From CAIYZT01 sp031385445 (lineage in GTDB: Bacteria; Pseudomonadota; Alphaproteobacteria; Rhodobacterales; Rhodobacteraceae), in the NCBI GenBank assembly GCA_031385445.1, contig JANNBM010000062.1:1-64000 (forward strand): DNA of 64,000 bases, in the 5' to 3' direction. Made by a program: the position numbers and the translations under genes. Positions within the stretch are counted from its first letter, which is position 1, and the number at the start of each line of letters is the position of its first letter. Positions 43,909 to 52,475 of the stretch are shown here, one piece after another. The notes beneath the pieces are model-generated. The model worked only from the letters and a program-made list of their open reading frames with translations. It ran no database searches and was not told the origin of the DNA.

Positions 43909-43919
43909 ATTTGTAATCA
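43909..43919 (+). repeat. attR core
   Basis: ATTTGTAATCA, identical to 28884-28894, at the start of the displaced tRNA-Thr 3' half. Confidence 0.9.
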
Positions 43920-43954
43920 GGGGGTCGCGGGTTCAAGTCCTGCTGGGGGCACCA
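43909..43954 (+). pseudogene. 3' half of host tRNA-Thr
   Basis: Runs from the anticodon loop through GGGGGTCGCGGGTTCAAG to the terminal ACCA. T-stem GCGGG/CCTGC pairs. Upstream of 43909 there is no D-arm, so this half is not a functional tRNA while the island is present. It pairs with 28854-28894. Confidence 0.92.
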
Positions 43955-44048
43955 TTTCCGACATCTGAATCCGTCAGCCTGAATTCATTGCCTTTGCGGG
44001 CCGGCAGTTTTGCCCCCAAGGGCATCTATCGGGATCATCGCCCAACCG

Positions 44049-44080
44049 CAAAAAAGGCCGGACCCCTGCAGGTCCGGCCC
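44049..44080 (-). terminator. terminator of the RTX gene
   Basis: GGCCGGACC and GGTCCGGCC form a nine-bp stem around CCTGCA. On the minus strand it is followed by TTTTTTG (A run at 44050-44055 on the plus strand), 29 bp after the RTX stop. Confidence 0.88.
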
Positions 44081-44108
44081 TTTGCATGATTTCAAGAGCA
44101 CTTGCGTC

Positions 44109-47100
44109 TTAGATGAACAAGAAGTCCGAGGCCGAGATCTCGTTCGCATCGGTCAACCCATCGATCTTGATCGTGAAATCAACCTTGCCGTCGCCGTTGA
44201 TGTCCATCTGGATCGCCCCGGCAACCATCTTCGCTTCGGTATTGTTGCTGCCGCCGGTAAAGGCCCCGGTGCCGACATAAGAGAAGGTGCCGACCAGCAA
44301 GTTGTCGAAGACCAGTTTGTCCCCTTCGTTGCCACCAGAATTCACGTCATTGAAGTCGGTGATCACGTCGCTGCCGGTGGTGATGGACGTAAAGATGAAT
44401 TGGTCAGCGCCTTCGCCGCCGGTCAAAATGTCAGCTCCTGAACCGCTGGTCAGCTTGTCGTTACCATCAAGGCCGCTCATCACGTTTGCGCCCGAGTTGC
44501 CGACGAGGATGTTGTTGGCAGCATTTCCGGTTGCGTTGATCGCGGTGGTTCCGCTTAGGGTCAGGTTCTCCAGGGCGTTCGTCAGGGTCGTGGTGAACTT
44601 GGTAACCACCGTATCGCCGCCGCCTGATCCGCTCTCGTTGATGATGTCGGTTTCGCTGTCGATGATATAGGTGTCGGCACCGCCGCCGCCGCTCATGGAG
44701 TCGTTACCGGTGCCGCCGTCCAAGGTATCCGCGCCGCCGCTGCCAACCAGAGTGTCGTTGCCAGACGAGCCGTTCAACTGGTTAGCGCCGCTGTTGCCTT
44801 CCATGATGTTTGCGAGGGTATTGCCAGTGCCATTGATGGCACCGGTTCCATCCAGATACAGGTTTTCAAGGTTCGTCACCATTGTATAGGTCACGGAGGT
44901 CAGGACGGAGTCATCGCCGCTGTTGAGCGATTCCGTGATACGGTCGGTGCCTGAGTCGACGATGTAAATGTCATCGCCCGTCCCGCCGATCATGGTGTCA
45001 TTGCCCGTTCCGCCGTCAAGCCAGTCGTTGCCTGCATTCCCGACAAGGCTGTCATTTGCGCCTTCACCGTTCAGAATATTGGCGCCTGCGTTGCCGGTGA
45101 TTGTGTTGCCAAGTTCGTTTCCGAAGCCGTCGATTGAATCGGTGCCCAAAAGGATCATCTTTTCAACTTCGCTGGACATCGAGAAGCTGACGGTCGTCTG
45201 GATCGTATCGGTCCCCTTGTTGACAAGTTCGGCGATCAAATCGGCGACGTTGTCGACAAAGTAGGTGTCGTTGCCGGCGCCGCCACTCATGAGGTCAGCA
45301 TCCGTGCCGCCATCCAGCGTGTCGCCGCCATCCCCGCCATAAAGGCTGTCGAAGCCGGCCATGCCGAAAATCTTGTTCACACCCGCGCCGCCGGTCAAAG
45401 TGTTGTTCAGGCTGTTTCCGGTTCCGTTCACGTTGCCAGCGGTGTTGATGACCAGATTTTCAACGTTGTCACCCAGGGTCCAGGCGGTAAGCGCCAGGAC
45501 GGTATCGATGCCTTCGTTCGAAAGTTCGGTAATGTGGTCCGTGGCACTGTCGACGACAAAGGTGTCGTTGTCGGTGCCGCCGAACATCGAGTCGCTGCCA
45601 CTTTTGCCGTCAATGGTGTCGTTGCCAGCGCCGCCATAGATGGTGTCATTCCCGCCATTGCCGTCAAGGGCGTTATCGCCGCTGTTTCCGGTTATGACGT
45701 TAGCCAAAGTGTTGCCGCTTGCCGTAAAGTTACCAGTTCCACTAAGCATCAGATTCTCCAATTCCAGACCCAAAATGTAATTGTCAGCGATGACAATGGT
45801 GTCAGTGCCGCCGCCCGAAACCTCGCGGATCGAGTCGCCGTCTTGGACTTCGTAGCGGTCATTGCCGCTGCCGCCTTCCAGAAAATCGACGTCATCGCCG
45901 ACCAAGGTATCATTGCCGGCCCCGCCGTACAGCGAGTCGAGGCCGATGCCGCCGGCCAACTGGTTGTTGCCGGTATTGCCCGTGATGATGTTGTCATAGT
46001 CGTTTCCGGTGCCGTTGATGTTTAAGCCGCCGGTCAGAAGCAAGTTTTCGGTATAGGTAACAAGAGTGTAGGAAATCGAGGTCTGGACAAGGTCGATACC
46101 CTCGCCCGTGGCTTCGATCACCATGTCGCCAACGGTGTCGACGATATAGATATCTGCGCCATCGCCGCCGGTCATGGAATCGACCCCGACGCCGCCGTCC
46201 AGCGTATCGTTGCCGCCGTTGGCGATGATCGTGTCGTTGCCTTCCATGCCTTTCAGCAGGTTTGCCCCGAAATCAGCGAACAGGTTGCCCGAACCATCGT
46301 TGCCGATCAGGACGTTGTTGCCCGTGTTGCCCGTACCCGCAACGTCCGCGTTGCCGGTGAGGGTCAGATTTTCAAACTCGGTTCCCAAAGTATGCGCGAT
46401 CGAGCTTTCGACCCGGTCCGTACCGCCATTGGCAAGTTCGGTGATCACATCGTTGATCGAACCAACGCCGTAAACGTCATCGCCGGCGCCGCCGATCATG
46501 GTGTCGTTGCCCGTTCCGCCATACAGCGAGTCGTTGCCGGCGTTGCCTTCGAGGCGCTGGTTGCCAGAGCCTGCCGTGAAGCTGTCGTTGAAGGCTGATC
46601 CCAGCAGGATCTCGATTTCAGTATAGGCGTCCCCTTCGGCGTCGCTGCCGGTGGCGGTGCCTGCAACAAGGTTCACGGTAATCGCGCCGTCGGACAGCGA
46701 GAAGTCAACCGCGTCATTTCCGGCGCCGCCGATGAAGTTGTCTTCACCGCCCGACGAGACGAAAGTGTTGTTGCCGCCGTCACCTACGATGGTGTCGTTG
46801 AGGGCGGTCGAGATAAAAATCTCAATTCCTGTGGCGACGATGGTGGTCCCCACAGCAGCCGCGATGCCGATGTTGACAGCCGTTGCAGAGCCTGAACTGT
46901 CAAGCGTGTCTGTGCCCGTGCCGCCGACGATGGTGTCAAGCCCGCCGCCGCCGAAGATCAGGTCATTGCCGGTCGAGCCGGTGATGCTGTCGGCAAAGGT
47001 TGAGCCGATGACCACTTCAAAGCCCGAAATCACATCGTTGTCCGCACCGCCGGTCACCGCGCCGGTGGCCATGTTGATCGTAACCGCCGCGGCAGCGCCG

Positions 47101-49424
47101 AGGTAGCTGACCGTGTCAGTCCCAACGCCGCCCGCAAGGGTGTCGTTGCCAAGGCCGCCCACAATCGTATCGTTGCCATCGTTGCCGGACAGGTTGTTGG
47201 CGTTTCCATCGCCCGTCACAGCATCCGCAAAGGCCGAACCCGTCAGGTTTTCAAAGCCGGTCAGAACGTCGTTGCCGTCACCGCCCGTCGAGGTGTTGGT
47301 TGCAAGGCTGACCTGCACGCCCGATGCAGCGTTTGCATAAGACGCGGTGTCAGCGGTGCCCGTGCCGCCATCAAGCACGTCGTTGCCCGCGCCGCCGGTG
47401 ATGGTGTCGTTGCCGACGCCGCCGGTGATGGTGTTGACGTTTGCGTCGCCGCTCAAAGTATCGGCGAAGGCCGAACCCGTCAGGTTTTCAAAGCCGGCCA
47501 GAACGTCGATGCCGTCACCGCCCGTCGCGGTATTGGTTGCAAGGCTAACCTGCACGGCCGACGCGGCGTTTGCATAAGAAGCGGTGTCCGCGGTGCCCGC
47601 GCCGCCATCAAGCGTATCAGCGCCCGTGCCGCCGGTGATGGTGTCATTGCCATTGCCCCCAGACAGCACGTTGGCGTTTGTATCGCCGGTCAAGCTGTCT
47701 GCGCTGGTGGAACCGGTTACGTTTTCAATGCCGCTCAGAACGTCAGTGCCTGCATCGCCGCCCGATCCGGCGCCCGTCGCCAGGTTGACCGTGACGCCCG
47801 AAGCGGAAGCGCTGTAGTCGGCAAGATCGCCCGTACCGGCGCCGCCATTCAGCGAATCCGAACCAGCGCCGCCAATCAGGGTGTCGTTGCCGTTGCCGCC
47901 AAAGAGCGATTCTGCGCCGGCCGCGCCGGTCAGGGCGTCATTGTTTGCCGAACCGATAACGACTTCGATGCCGACCAAAGTTTCGGTGTCCCCACCGACC
48001 AAACCAACGCCCGTGCTCAGGTTTACAGTAACCGCGGTTGCAATCGCTGAAAAATCAACAACGTCGGCGGTGCCTGCGCCGCCGTCCAGCAGATCAGCGC
48101 CCGCGCTGGCGACCAATGTGTCATTGCCAACGCCGGCGTACAGCGAATCCGCCCCGGCAGCACCGGTCAGCGAGTCGTTAAAGCCAGAGCCAATGACCAC
48201 TTCAAACCCGGCAAGCACATCCGTGCCGTCGCCGCCGGTTGCAGAATTTCCGGTCAGGTTGACCGTAACCGCAGCGGTTGCGCTGGCATAGCTGACCGTA
48301 TCCGCCGTCCCTGCGCCGCCGTCCAGGCTGTCGTTGCCCACACCGCCGGTGATCACGTCGTTGCCTGCGCCGCCGTTGATCGTGTCGTTTCCAATGCCGC
48401 CAGAAAGGTTGTTGGCGTTGGTGTCACCGGTCAAGCTGTCCGCGCTGCCCGAGCCGATGATGTCTTCGAAGCCCGAAATCACATCACTTGCCGCATCGCC
48501 GCCCGAAGCGGTGTTGAGCGAAAGATCGATCGTCACACCAGCGGCGGAGGCTGCATAGCTGAGCACGTCAGCCGTCCCCGTGCCGCCGTCAAGCGTATCC
48601 GCGCCCGCGCCGCCGACGATCGTGTCATTTCCGGCGCCGCCCGAAAGGCTGTTGGCGCTGGCATCCCCGGTCAGCGCGTCGGCACTGGCCGAGCCGGTCA
48701 CACCTTCGAAGCCGGAAATCACATCACTTGCCGCGTCGCCGCCGGATGCAGCACTGGTGGAAAGGTTAACCGTAACCCCTGCGGAGGAGGCAGAGTAATC
48801 CACGATGTCCAAGGTGCCAAGGCCGCCCGCAAGCGTGTCTGCGCCTGCGCCGCCGATGATCGTGTCGTTGCCGTCGCCGCCGGCGATGTTGTTGGCGCCG
48901 GCATCGCCCGTCAACGCATCGGCGAAGGCCGAACCCGTCAGGTTTTCGATGCCGGTCAGGGTGTCGTTGCCATCGCCGCCCGTCGAGAGGTTGGTTGCAA
49001 GGCTGACCTGCACACCCGAGATGGCGTTTGCATAAGACGCGTTGTCCGCCGTCCCCGTGCCGCCGTCGATCACATCATTGCCGGCGCCGCCGTTAAGCAG
49101 ATCGTTTCCGGCGCCACCATAAAGGAAGTTTGCGCTGCTGTTGCCGGTCAAAGTGTCGTTGAAACCCGAACCGATGACGCCTTCGATGGCGACGAGCGTA
49201 TCGTTGCCATCCCCGCCCGTGGCCAGGTTGGTGATCAGGCTGACCGTCACCGCCGAGGCCGCCGTTGCATACCCCGCAAGGTCGGCGGTCCCAAGACCAC
49301 CATCAATGGAGTCGTTTCCTGCCAGACCATTCAGCGTGTCGTTGCCATCAAGGCCGAAGAGGGTATCAGCCCCGGTCGAAGCGGAAAGAGATTCGCTGGC
49401 AGCGGTACCGGTATATGTGGGCAT
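44109..49424 (-). CDS. giant RTX calcium-binding repeat protein
   Basis: The 1771-residue protein is almost wholly glycine/aspartate-rich nonapeptide repeats (GGxGxDxLx; for example GGAGNDTIVGGAGADTLDGG), which fold as calcium-filled beta rolls. Two module types occur: residues ~1-960 repeat units with ASYANAASAVQVSLATNTAT-like linkers, and ~970-1690 units with ENLTLTG, GTGN and DTYIVDS linkers. The last ~70 residues (KLVFDNLLVGTFSYVGTGAF to DANEISASDFLFI) look like a type I secretion tail; there is no N-terminal signal peptide. It starts MPTYTGTAASESLSA after AGGAAG. Secreted adhesin, S-layer-like or matrix roles are possible; no enzyme domain is seen. Confidence 0.93.
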   Translation of the reverse strand: MPTYTGTAASESLSASTGADTLFGLDGNDTLNGLAGNDSIDGGLGTADLAGYATAASAVTVSLITNLATGGDGNDTLVAIEGVIGSGFNDTLTGNSSANFLYGGAGNDLLNGGAGNDVIDGGTGTADNASYANAISGVQVSLATNLSTGGDGNDTLTGIENLTGSAFADALTGDAGANNIAGGDGNDTIIGGAGADTLAGGLGTLDIVDYSASSAGVTVNLSTSAASGGDAASDVISGFEGVTGSASADALTGDASANSLSGGAGNDTIVGGAGADTLDGGTGTADVLSYAASAAGVTIDLSLNTASGGDAASDVISGFEDIIGSGSADSLTGDTNANNLSGGIGNDTINGGAGNDVITGGVGNDSLDGGAGTADTVSYASATAAVTVNLTGNSATGGDGTDVLAGFEVVIGSGFNDSLTGAAGADSLYAGVGNDTLVASAGADLLDGGAGTADVVDFSAIATAVTVNLSTGVGLVGGDTETLVGIEVVIGSANNDALTGAAGAESLFGGNGNDTLIGGAGSDSLNGGAGTGDLADYSASASGVTVNLATGAGSGGDAGTDVLSGIENVTGSTSADSLTGDTNANVLSGGNGNDTITGGTGADTLDGGAGTADTASYANAASAVQVSLATNTATGGDGIDVLAGFENLTGSAFADTLSGDANVNTITGGVGNDTITGGAGNDVLDGGTGTADTASYANAASGVQVSLATNTSTGGDGNDVLTGFENLTGSAFADAVTGDGNANNLSGNDGNDTIVGGLGNDTLAGGVGTDTVSYLGAAAAVTINMATGAVTGGADNDVISGFEVVIGSTFADSITGSTGNDLIFGGGGLDTIVGGTGTDTLDSSGSATAVNIGIAAAVGTTIVATGIEIFISTALNDTIVGDGGNNTFVSSGGEDNFIGGAGNDAVDFSLSDGAITVNLVAGTATGSDAEGDAYTEIEILLGSAFNDSFTAGSGNQRLEGNAGNDSLYGGTGNDTMIGGAGDDVYGVGSINDVITELANGGTDRVESSIAHTLGTEFENLTLTGNADVAGTGNTGNNVLIGNDGSGNLFADFGANLLKGMEGNDTIIANGGNDTLDGGVGVDSMTGGDGADIYIVDTVGDMVIEATGEGIDLVQTSISYTLVTYTENLLLTGGLNINGTGNDYDNIITGNTGNNQLAGGIGLDSLYGGAGNDTLVGDDVDFLEGGSGNDRYEVQDGDSIREVSGGGTDTIVIADNYILGLELENLMLSGTGNFTASGNTLANVITGNSGDNALDGNGGNDTIYGGAGNDTIDGKSGSDSMFGGTDNDTFVVDSATDHITELSNEGIDTVLALTAWTLGDNVENLVINTAGNVNGTGNSLNNTLTGGAGVNKIFGMAGFDSLYGGDGGDTLDGGTDADLMSGGAGNDTYFVDNVADLIAELVNKGTDTIQTTVSFSMSSEVEKMILLGTDSIDGFGNELGNTITGNAGANILNGEGANDSLVGNAGNDWLDGGTGNDTMIGGTGDDIYIVDSGTDRITESLNSGDDSVLTSVTYTMVTNLENLYLDGTGAINGTGNTLANIMEGNSGANQLNGSSGNDTLVGSGGADTLDGGTGNDSMSGGGGADTYIIDSETDIINESGSGGGDTVVTKFTTTLTNALENLTLSGTTAINATGNAANNILVGNSGANVMSGLDGNDKLTSGSGADILTGGEGADQFIFTSITTGSDVITDFNDVNSGGNEGDKLVFDNLLVGTFSYVGTGAFTGGSNNTEAKMVAGAIQMDINGDGKVDFTIKIDGLTDANEISASDFLFI

Positions 49425-49778
49425 GTCAACTTCCTGTCTTAAATGATTCCGGCACGAGCAAAAAACGGGGCAGTCCGCACCAATTAATGAAAAAGTTAAA
49501 CAGCAATGCAGGCTGCAATAGGGCGGGGTTGGGGAACAATTGGGACAGTTTGTGGCAATTGCGCGAAGGGCCGGGGCGGGGCCGCGCCTTTATTTGCGGC
49601 GCGTTTGCAAGAAACGGGCGTTTGATTGTGGCGGGCAGTCGTTTGGAAATCCGGCCGATCCTTCGGCCCTGCGCCGCATGCCGCAAGGCAGGATTTTTGC
49701 ATGAACGCCGATTGCCCGCTTGCTGAAAAACGCGATCTTCGCCAAAGTTAACGGACCTTTATGGGGGGGGGGCACCAC
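49425..49778. other. divergent promoter region, RTX gene and oxygenase gene
   Basis: No gene is supported. It must hold the promoters of both flanking genes. A ten-base G run at 49763-49772 lies just before the oxygenase start at 49779 and overlaps the place of its ribosome site. Confidence 0.5.
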
Positions 49779-50567
49779 ATGCGCGACATCGTTGATCTTG
49801 AACTTTATCCGCTGGATCGTCCGGGCACCGCGCCTTGGGAGGCGCTGGTGGCGCGCTGCAAATCGGATATGGCCGAGGACGGCATGTTCAATCTGCCACA
49901 ATTTCTGCGCCCGGACGCGATCAGCCGCGCGATGGCGCAGGTCGCCCCGATCATGGAGCGTCTGTCCTTCCTGCACAAACGCCGCCACAACATCTATTTC
50001 ACCAAAGAGGTGCCGGGGCTGGCCGCCGATCATCCCGCGCTCGTCATGGTCGATACGATCAACCACACGGTTTGCGGCGACCAGTTGGAACAGACCGTGG
50101 TGGACTGGGTCTATTCCTGGCCACATATGGCGGTTTTTCTGGCCGCTACGATGGACAAACCGGCGCTGTTCACCATGGCCGACCCCTTGGCACGAATGAA
50201 TGTGATGCGCTATGGCGCGGGCGAGGCGCTGAACTGGCATTTCGACCGGTCGGAATTCACCACCACTTTGCTGTTGCAAGAACCCTCCGGCGGGGGCGAG
50301 TTTTTGTACCGCACCGATCTGCGCTCGCCCGATGATCCGAATTTTGACGGGGTGGCCAAGGTGCTGATGGGGGCGGACGCGCAAGTGAAATCGCATGTGC
50401 TGAAGGCCGGAACGCTGAACGTGTTCAAAGGCAAAAACACCCTGCACAAGGTGAAAAGCTGCGAAGGCCCGCAAGACCGCTTCATCGCGGTGTTTTCCTA
50501 TTTTGAACGTCCCGGTGTCCGGTTCAGCAAGGAAGAACAGGTCGGCTTTTACGGTCGCGCGGTGTGA
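49779..50567 (+). CDS. 2-oxoglutarate/Fe(II)-dependent oxygenase
   Basis: The 262-residue protein has the jelly-roll iron ligands of the family: His154 and Asp156 in NWHFDRSEF and His223 in KGKNTLHKV, with Arg234 in QDRFIAVFSY to bind 2-oxoglutarate. It resembles the group that hydroxylates free amino acids or small amines; the substrate is not known. ATG 49779 gives MRDIVDLELYPLDRPG; an ATG at 49761 would add six residues coded by the G run. It is coupled to the acylphosphatase-like gene by TGATG. Confidence 0.87.
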   Translation: MRDIVDLELYPLDRPGTAPWEALVARCKSDMAEDGMFNLPQFLRPDAISRAMAQVAPIMERLSFLHKRRHNIYFTKEVPGLAADHPALVMVDTINHTVCGDQLEQTVVDWVYSWPHMAVFLAATMDKPALFTMADPLARMNVMRYGAGEALNWHFDRSEFTTTLLLQEPSGGGEFLYRTDLRSPDDPNFDGVAKVLMGADAQVKSHVLKAGTLNVFKGKNTLHKVKSCEGPQDRFIAVFSYFERPGVRFSKEEQVGFYGRAV

Positions 50568-50860
50568 TGGCAGACAAAAGCCAGCATTTCCAGATCTTTG
50601 GCGATGTCGAGGCGCCGATTTTTGCGGAATGGATCGCGCGCCATGCCGCGCGTCTGGGGCTGCGCGGGCGCATCACGCAGCGGGGCGCGGGGCAGATCGA
50701 GCTGATCGCGCAGGGGCAGGCCGATATGCTGGACGCGCTGGAATTGGGGTGCAGTCTTGGCCCGCGAGAGGTTTGGGTGGAGCGGATTGAACGCCGTCCG
50801 GGGCCGGCGGTCGTGGCCACCGGCTTTGCGGCGCAGACCCATTCAGCGGCTGACGACTAA
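50567..50860 (+). CDS. acylphosphatase-like protein lacking active-site residues
   Basis: The 97-residue protein has acylphosphatase layout (FQIFGDVEAPIFAEWIARHA, then GLRGRITQRGAGQIELIAQG, LEL near the end). The family signature GxVQGVGFR with its catalytic Arg is changed to GDVEAPIFAEW, and the V-x-N asparagine is also not found (RITQRG). It may therefore have lost phosphatase activity. It overlaps the oxygenase gene by one base. Confidence 0.72.
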   Translation: MADKSQHFQIFGDVEAPIFAEWIARHAARLGLRGRITQRGAGQIELIAQGQADMLDALELGCSLGPREVWVERIERRPGPAVVATGFAAQTHSAADD

Positions 50861-50997
50861 TTTCTGGTCAAGTCGCGGCACTTGGCCCATATTTTAATCA
50901 AAGCCGAACGCGGCCAGCCCAAAGTGCTGATTCCACTGTCTGACAAAAGTACGCGGCGCTAGGTTTGCGGGGGGGGTTACGCTTGGGGGAGCGGGGA

Positions 50998-51630
50998 ATG
51001 ACGACGGGTTGGCGCGCCGTGGGGCTGTCGCAGGATTTGCCGCTGCTTGGGGTGATGAAGGCGGATTGGCAAGGCCAGGATCTGGTGGTTTGGCGCAGCG
51101 CTTCGGGGCGGGTTTCGGCGTGGAACGATCGCTGTCCGCACCGGGGCATGCGCCTGTCTCATGGTTTTGTGCGCGGCGAAACATTGGCCTGCATCTACCA
51201 CGGCTGGACCTATGGCGCTGAGGGGGGCTGCAGCCATATCCCGGCGCATCCCGCCATGACCCCGCCCGTCAGCATCAAGGCGGACCGTTTCGCCGTGGCC
51301 GAGCAGGACGGCGTCCTGTGGACCGCGCCCGAAGCGCCGGGCTTTACGCCGCCGCAAACGTCCGGACTGAACGGCTTGCGCAGCATGGTGATTGCCGCAA
51401 CCTTGACGCGAGTTCAGCGCGCTTTGCCCGGTCACGAACCGCAAACGCCGCCTTTGTGGCGCCTCGCCCCGGTGATTGGTGGCCAAAAGACCGCGCTTTG
51501 CCTGATCTTGCAGGACCATCCCGGCGGCACCGCGGTGCATGCCCTGATCGGGGCAGGGGCGGGCAAGGGTGCAGCCTCGCGCTGGCTTGAAGGCTTGCGC
51601 CGGACGGCCGAACAGGAGATCGCCGCATGA
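50998..51630 (+). CDS. free-standing Rieske [2Fe-2S] protein
   Basis: The 210-residue protein is a Rieske domain with C46-x-H48 in RCPHRGMRLSHG and C65-x2-H68 in CIYHGWTYG, followed by a tail of ~110 residues without the mononuclear iron motif of oxygenase alpha subunits. It should pass electrons to a partner oxygenase. The next gene, overlapping by ATGA, encodes an oxygenase catalytic domain with no Rieske ligands. GGGGA lies just upstream of ATG 50998. In the caffeine N7-demethylase, NdmD gives NdmC its missing Rieske cluster; the same split is seen here. Confidence 0.9.
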   Translation: MTTGWRAVGLSQDLPLLGVMKADWQGQDLVVWRSASGRVSAWNDRCPHRGMRLSHGFVRGETLACIYHGWTYGAEGGCSHIPAHPAMTPPVSIKADRFAVAEQDGVLWTAPEAPGFTPPQTSGLNGLRSMVIAATLTRVQRALPGHEPQTPPLWRLAPVIGGQKTALCLILQDHPGGTAVHALIGAGAGKGAASRWLEGLRRTAEQEIAA

Positions 51631-52475
51631 TCCCGCAGGCGGTGCTGAACGAATGGTATCCTGTGGCCATGACCGCGCTCGTTGGCCCGGCACCGGGGCG
51701 CAAAACGCAGCTTTTGGGCGCGCAAATCCATGTTTTTCGCACGGCCGATGGCACTGTGACCGTGCAACCGCTGATCGGGCCGCCCCTTGCCGTGACGCTC
51801 GCCTATGGCCATGTCTGGGCCTGTCCCGGAACCCCGGCCCATGACCTGTTTGCGATCCCCGAAGCGGGCGAGCCGGGCCGCCGTCTGGTCGATTGCGGGG
51901 TTGTGCGGGTCAAATGCTCGCCTTTGCGGGCGGTTGAAAACTTTCTCGACATCGCCCATTTCCCCTTTGTCCACACCGATGTCCTGGGCGCCGAGCCGCA
52001 CACCGAGGTCGGCCGCTACGAGGTGAAAATCCGCGAGGAGGTGGACGAGGTTTGGGCCACCAAGGTGCATTTTTATCAGCCGCAGGCCGCAAAGTCCGCT
52101 GAAGGCGGCATCGTGACCGAATACATGTACCGCGTGGCCGCGCCGACGGCGGCGGTTTTGTATAAAACCTGCCCGAACCGAAAAGACGCCTGGGACGTGA
52201 TCGGCATTTTCGTGCAGCCCCTGACCGAGGAGCTTTGCGACGTCTACCCCTATATGGCGCTTTACGATGATGTCACGCCGCAGGCCGAATTGATCCATTT
52301 TCAGCAGATGATCTTTGTGCAAGACCGCTCGATCCTGGAAAATCAGATTCCGCGTCTGTTGCCGCTGGATCCGGGCATGGAAACCCCGACGCAGGCTGAT
52401 CTGACCTCGGTGGCCTATCGCCGCTGGCTGAAACGCAAGGGGCTGACCTATGGCGCGCAGCTGGTGGCGGCATGA
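51627..52475 (+). CDS. Rieske-type oxygenase catalytic subunit without Rieske cluster (NdmC-like)
   Basis: The 282-residue protein contains the mononuclear iron motif of Rieske oxygenases, ENFLDIAHFPFVHTD, with N105, D108, H111 and H116, and a later FVQDRSILENQ carrying the usual C-terminal ligand Asp. Its N-terminal ~70 residues keep the outline of a Rieske domain (EWYPVAMTALVG, LLGAQIHVFRTADG) but have none of the CxH/CxxH ligands. It therefore needs the upstream Rieske protein. With the GST-like protein next it mirrors NdmC-NdmD-NdmE. A reductase is not seen in the window. Confidence 0.88.
   Translation: MIPQAVLNEWYPVAMTALVGPAPGRKTQLLGAQIHVFRTADGTVTVQPLIGPPLAVTLAYGHVWACPGTPAHDLFAIPEAGEPGRRLVDCGVVRVKCSPLRAVENFLDIAHFPFVHTDVLGAEPHTEVGRYEVKIREEVDEVWATKVHFYQPQAAKSAEGGIVTEYMYRVAAPTAAVLYKTCPNRKDAWDVIGIFVQPLTEELCDVYPYMALYDDVTPQAELIHFQQMIFVQDRSILENQIPRLLPLDPGMETPTQADLTSVAYRRWLKRKGLTYGAQLVAA

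Larger units (their letters stand above)
28884..43919 (+). mobile_element. 15-kb integrative element (phage satellite or reduced prophage) in tRNA-Thr
   Basis: Bounded by 11-bp direct repeats in two halves of one tRNA-Thr gene. Order: integrase, AlpA-like protein, primase-polymerase/helicase, repeat-rich noncoding region, portal, unknowns, terminase small and split large subunits, small unknowns, ParB-like protein plus adenine methyltransferase, replacement tRNA-Thr. No major capsid, tail, lysis or repressor gene is recognised. Replication and packaging genes without head genes fit a phage satellite that borrows capsids, or a deletion-reduced prophage. Confidence 0.93.

Noticed and set aside
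44287..49446. Many plus-strand frames across the RTX gene
   Set aside because: They repeat with the RTX module and encode low-complexity Ser/Pro/Val sequence; they are antisense to a long, clear coding frame.
50998..52475. Ordinary two-component ring-hydroxylating dioxygenase (alpha and beta subunits)
   Set aside because: The second protein carries the mononuclear iron motif while the first has only the Rieske cluster; no beta subunit of the NTF2-like type is present.
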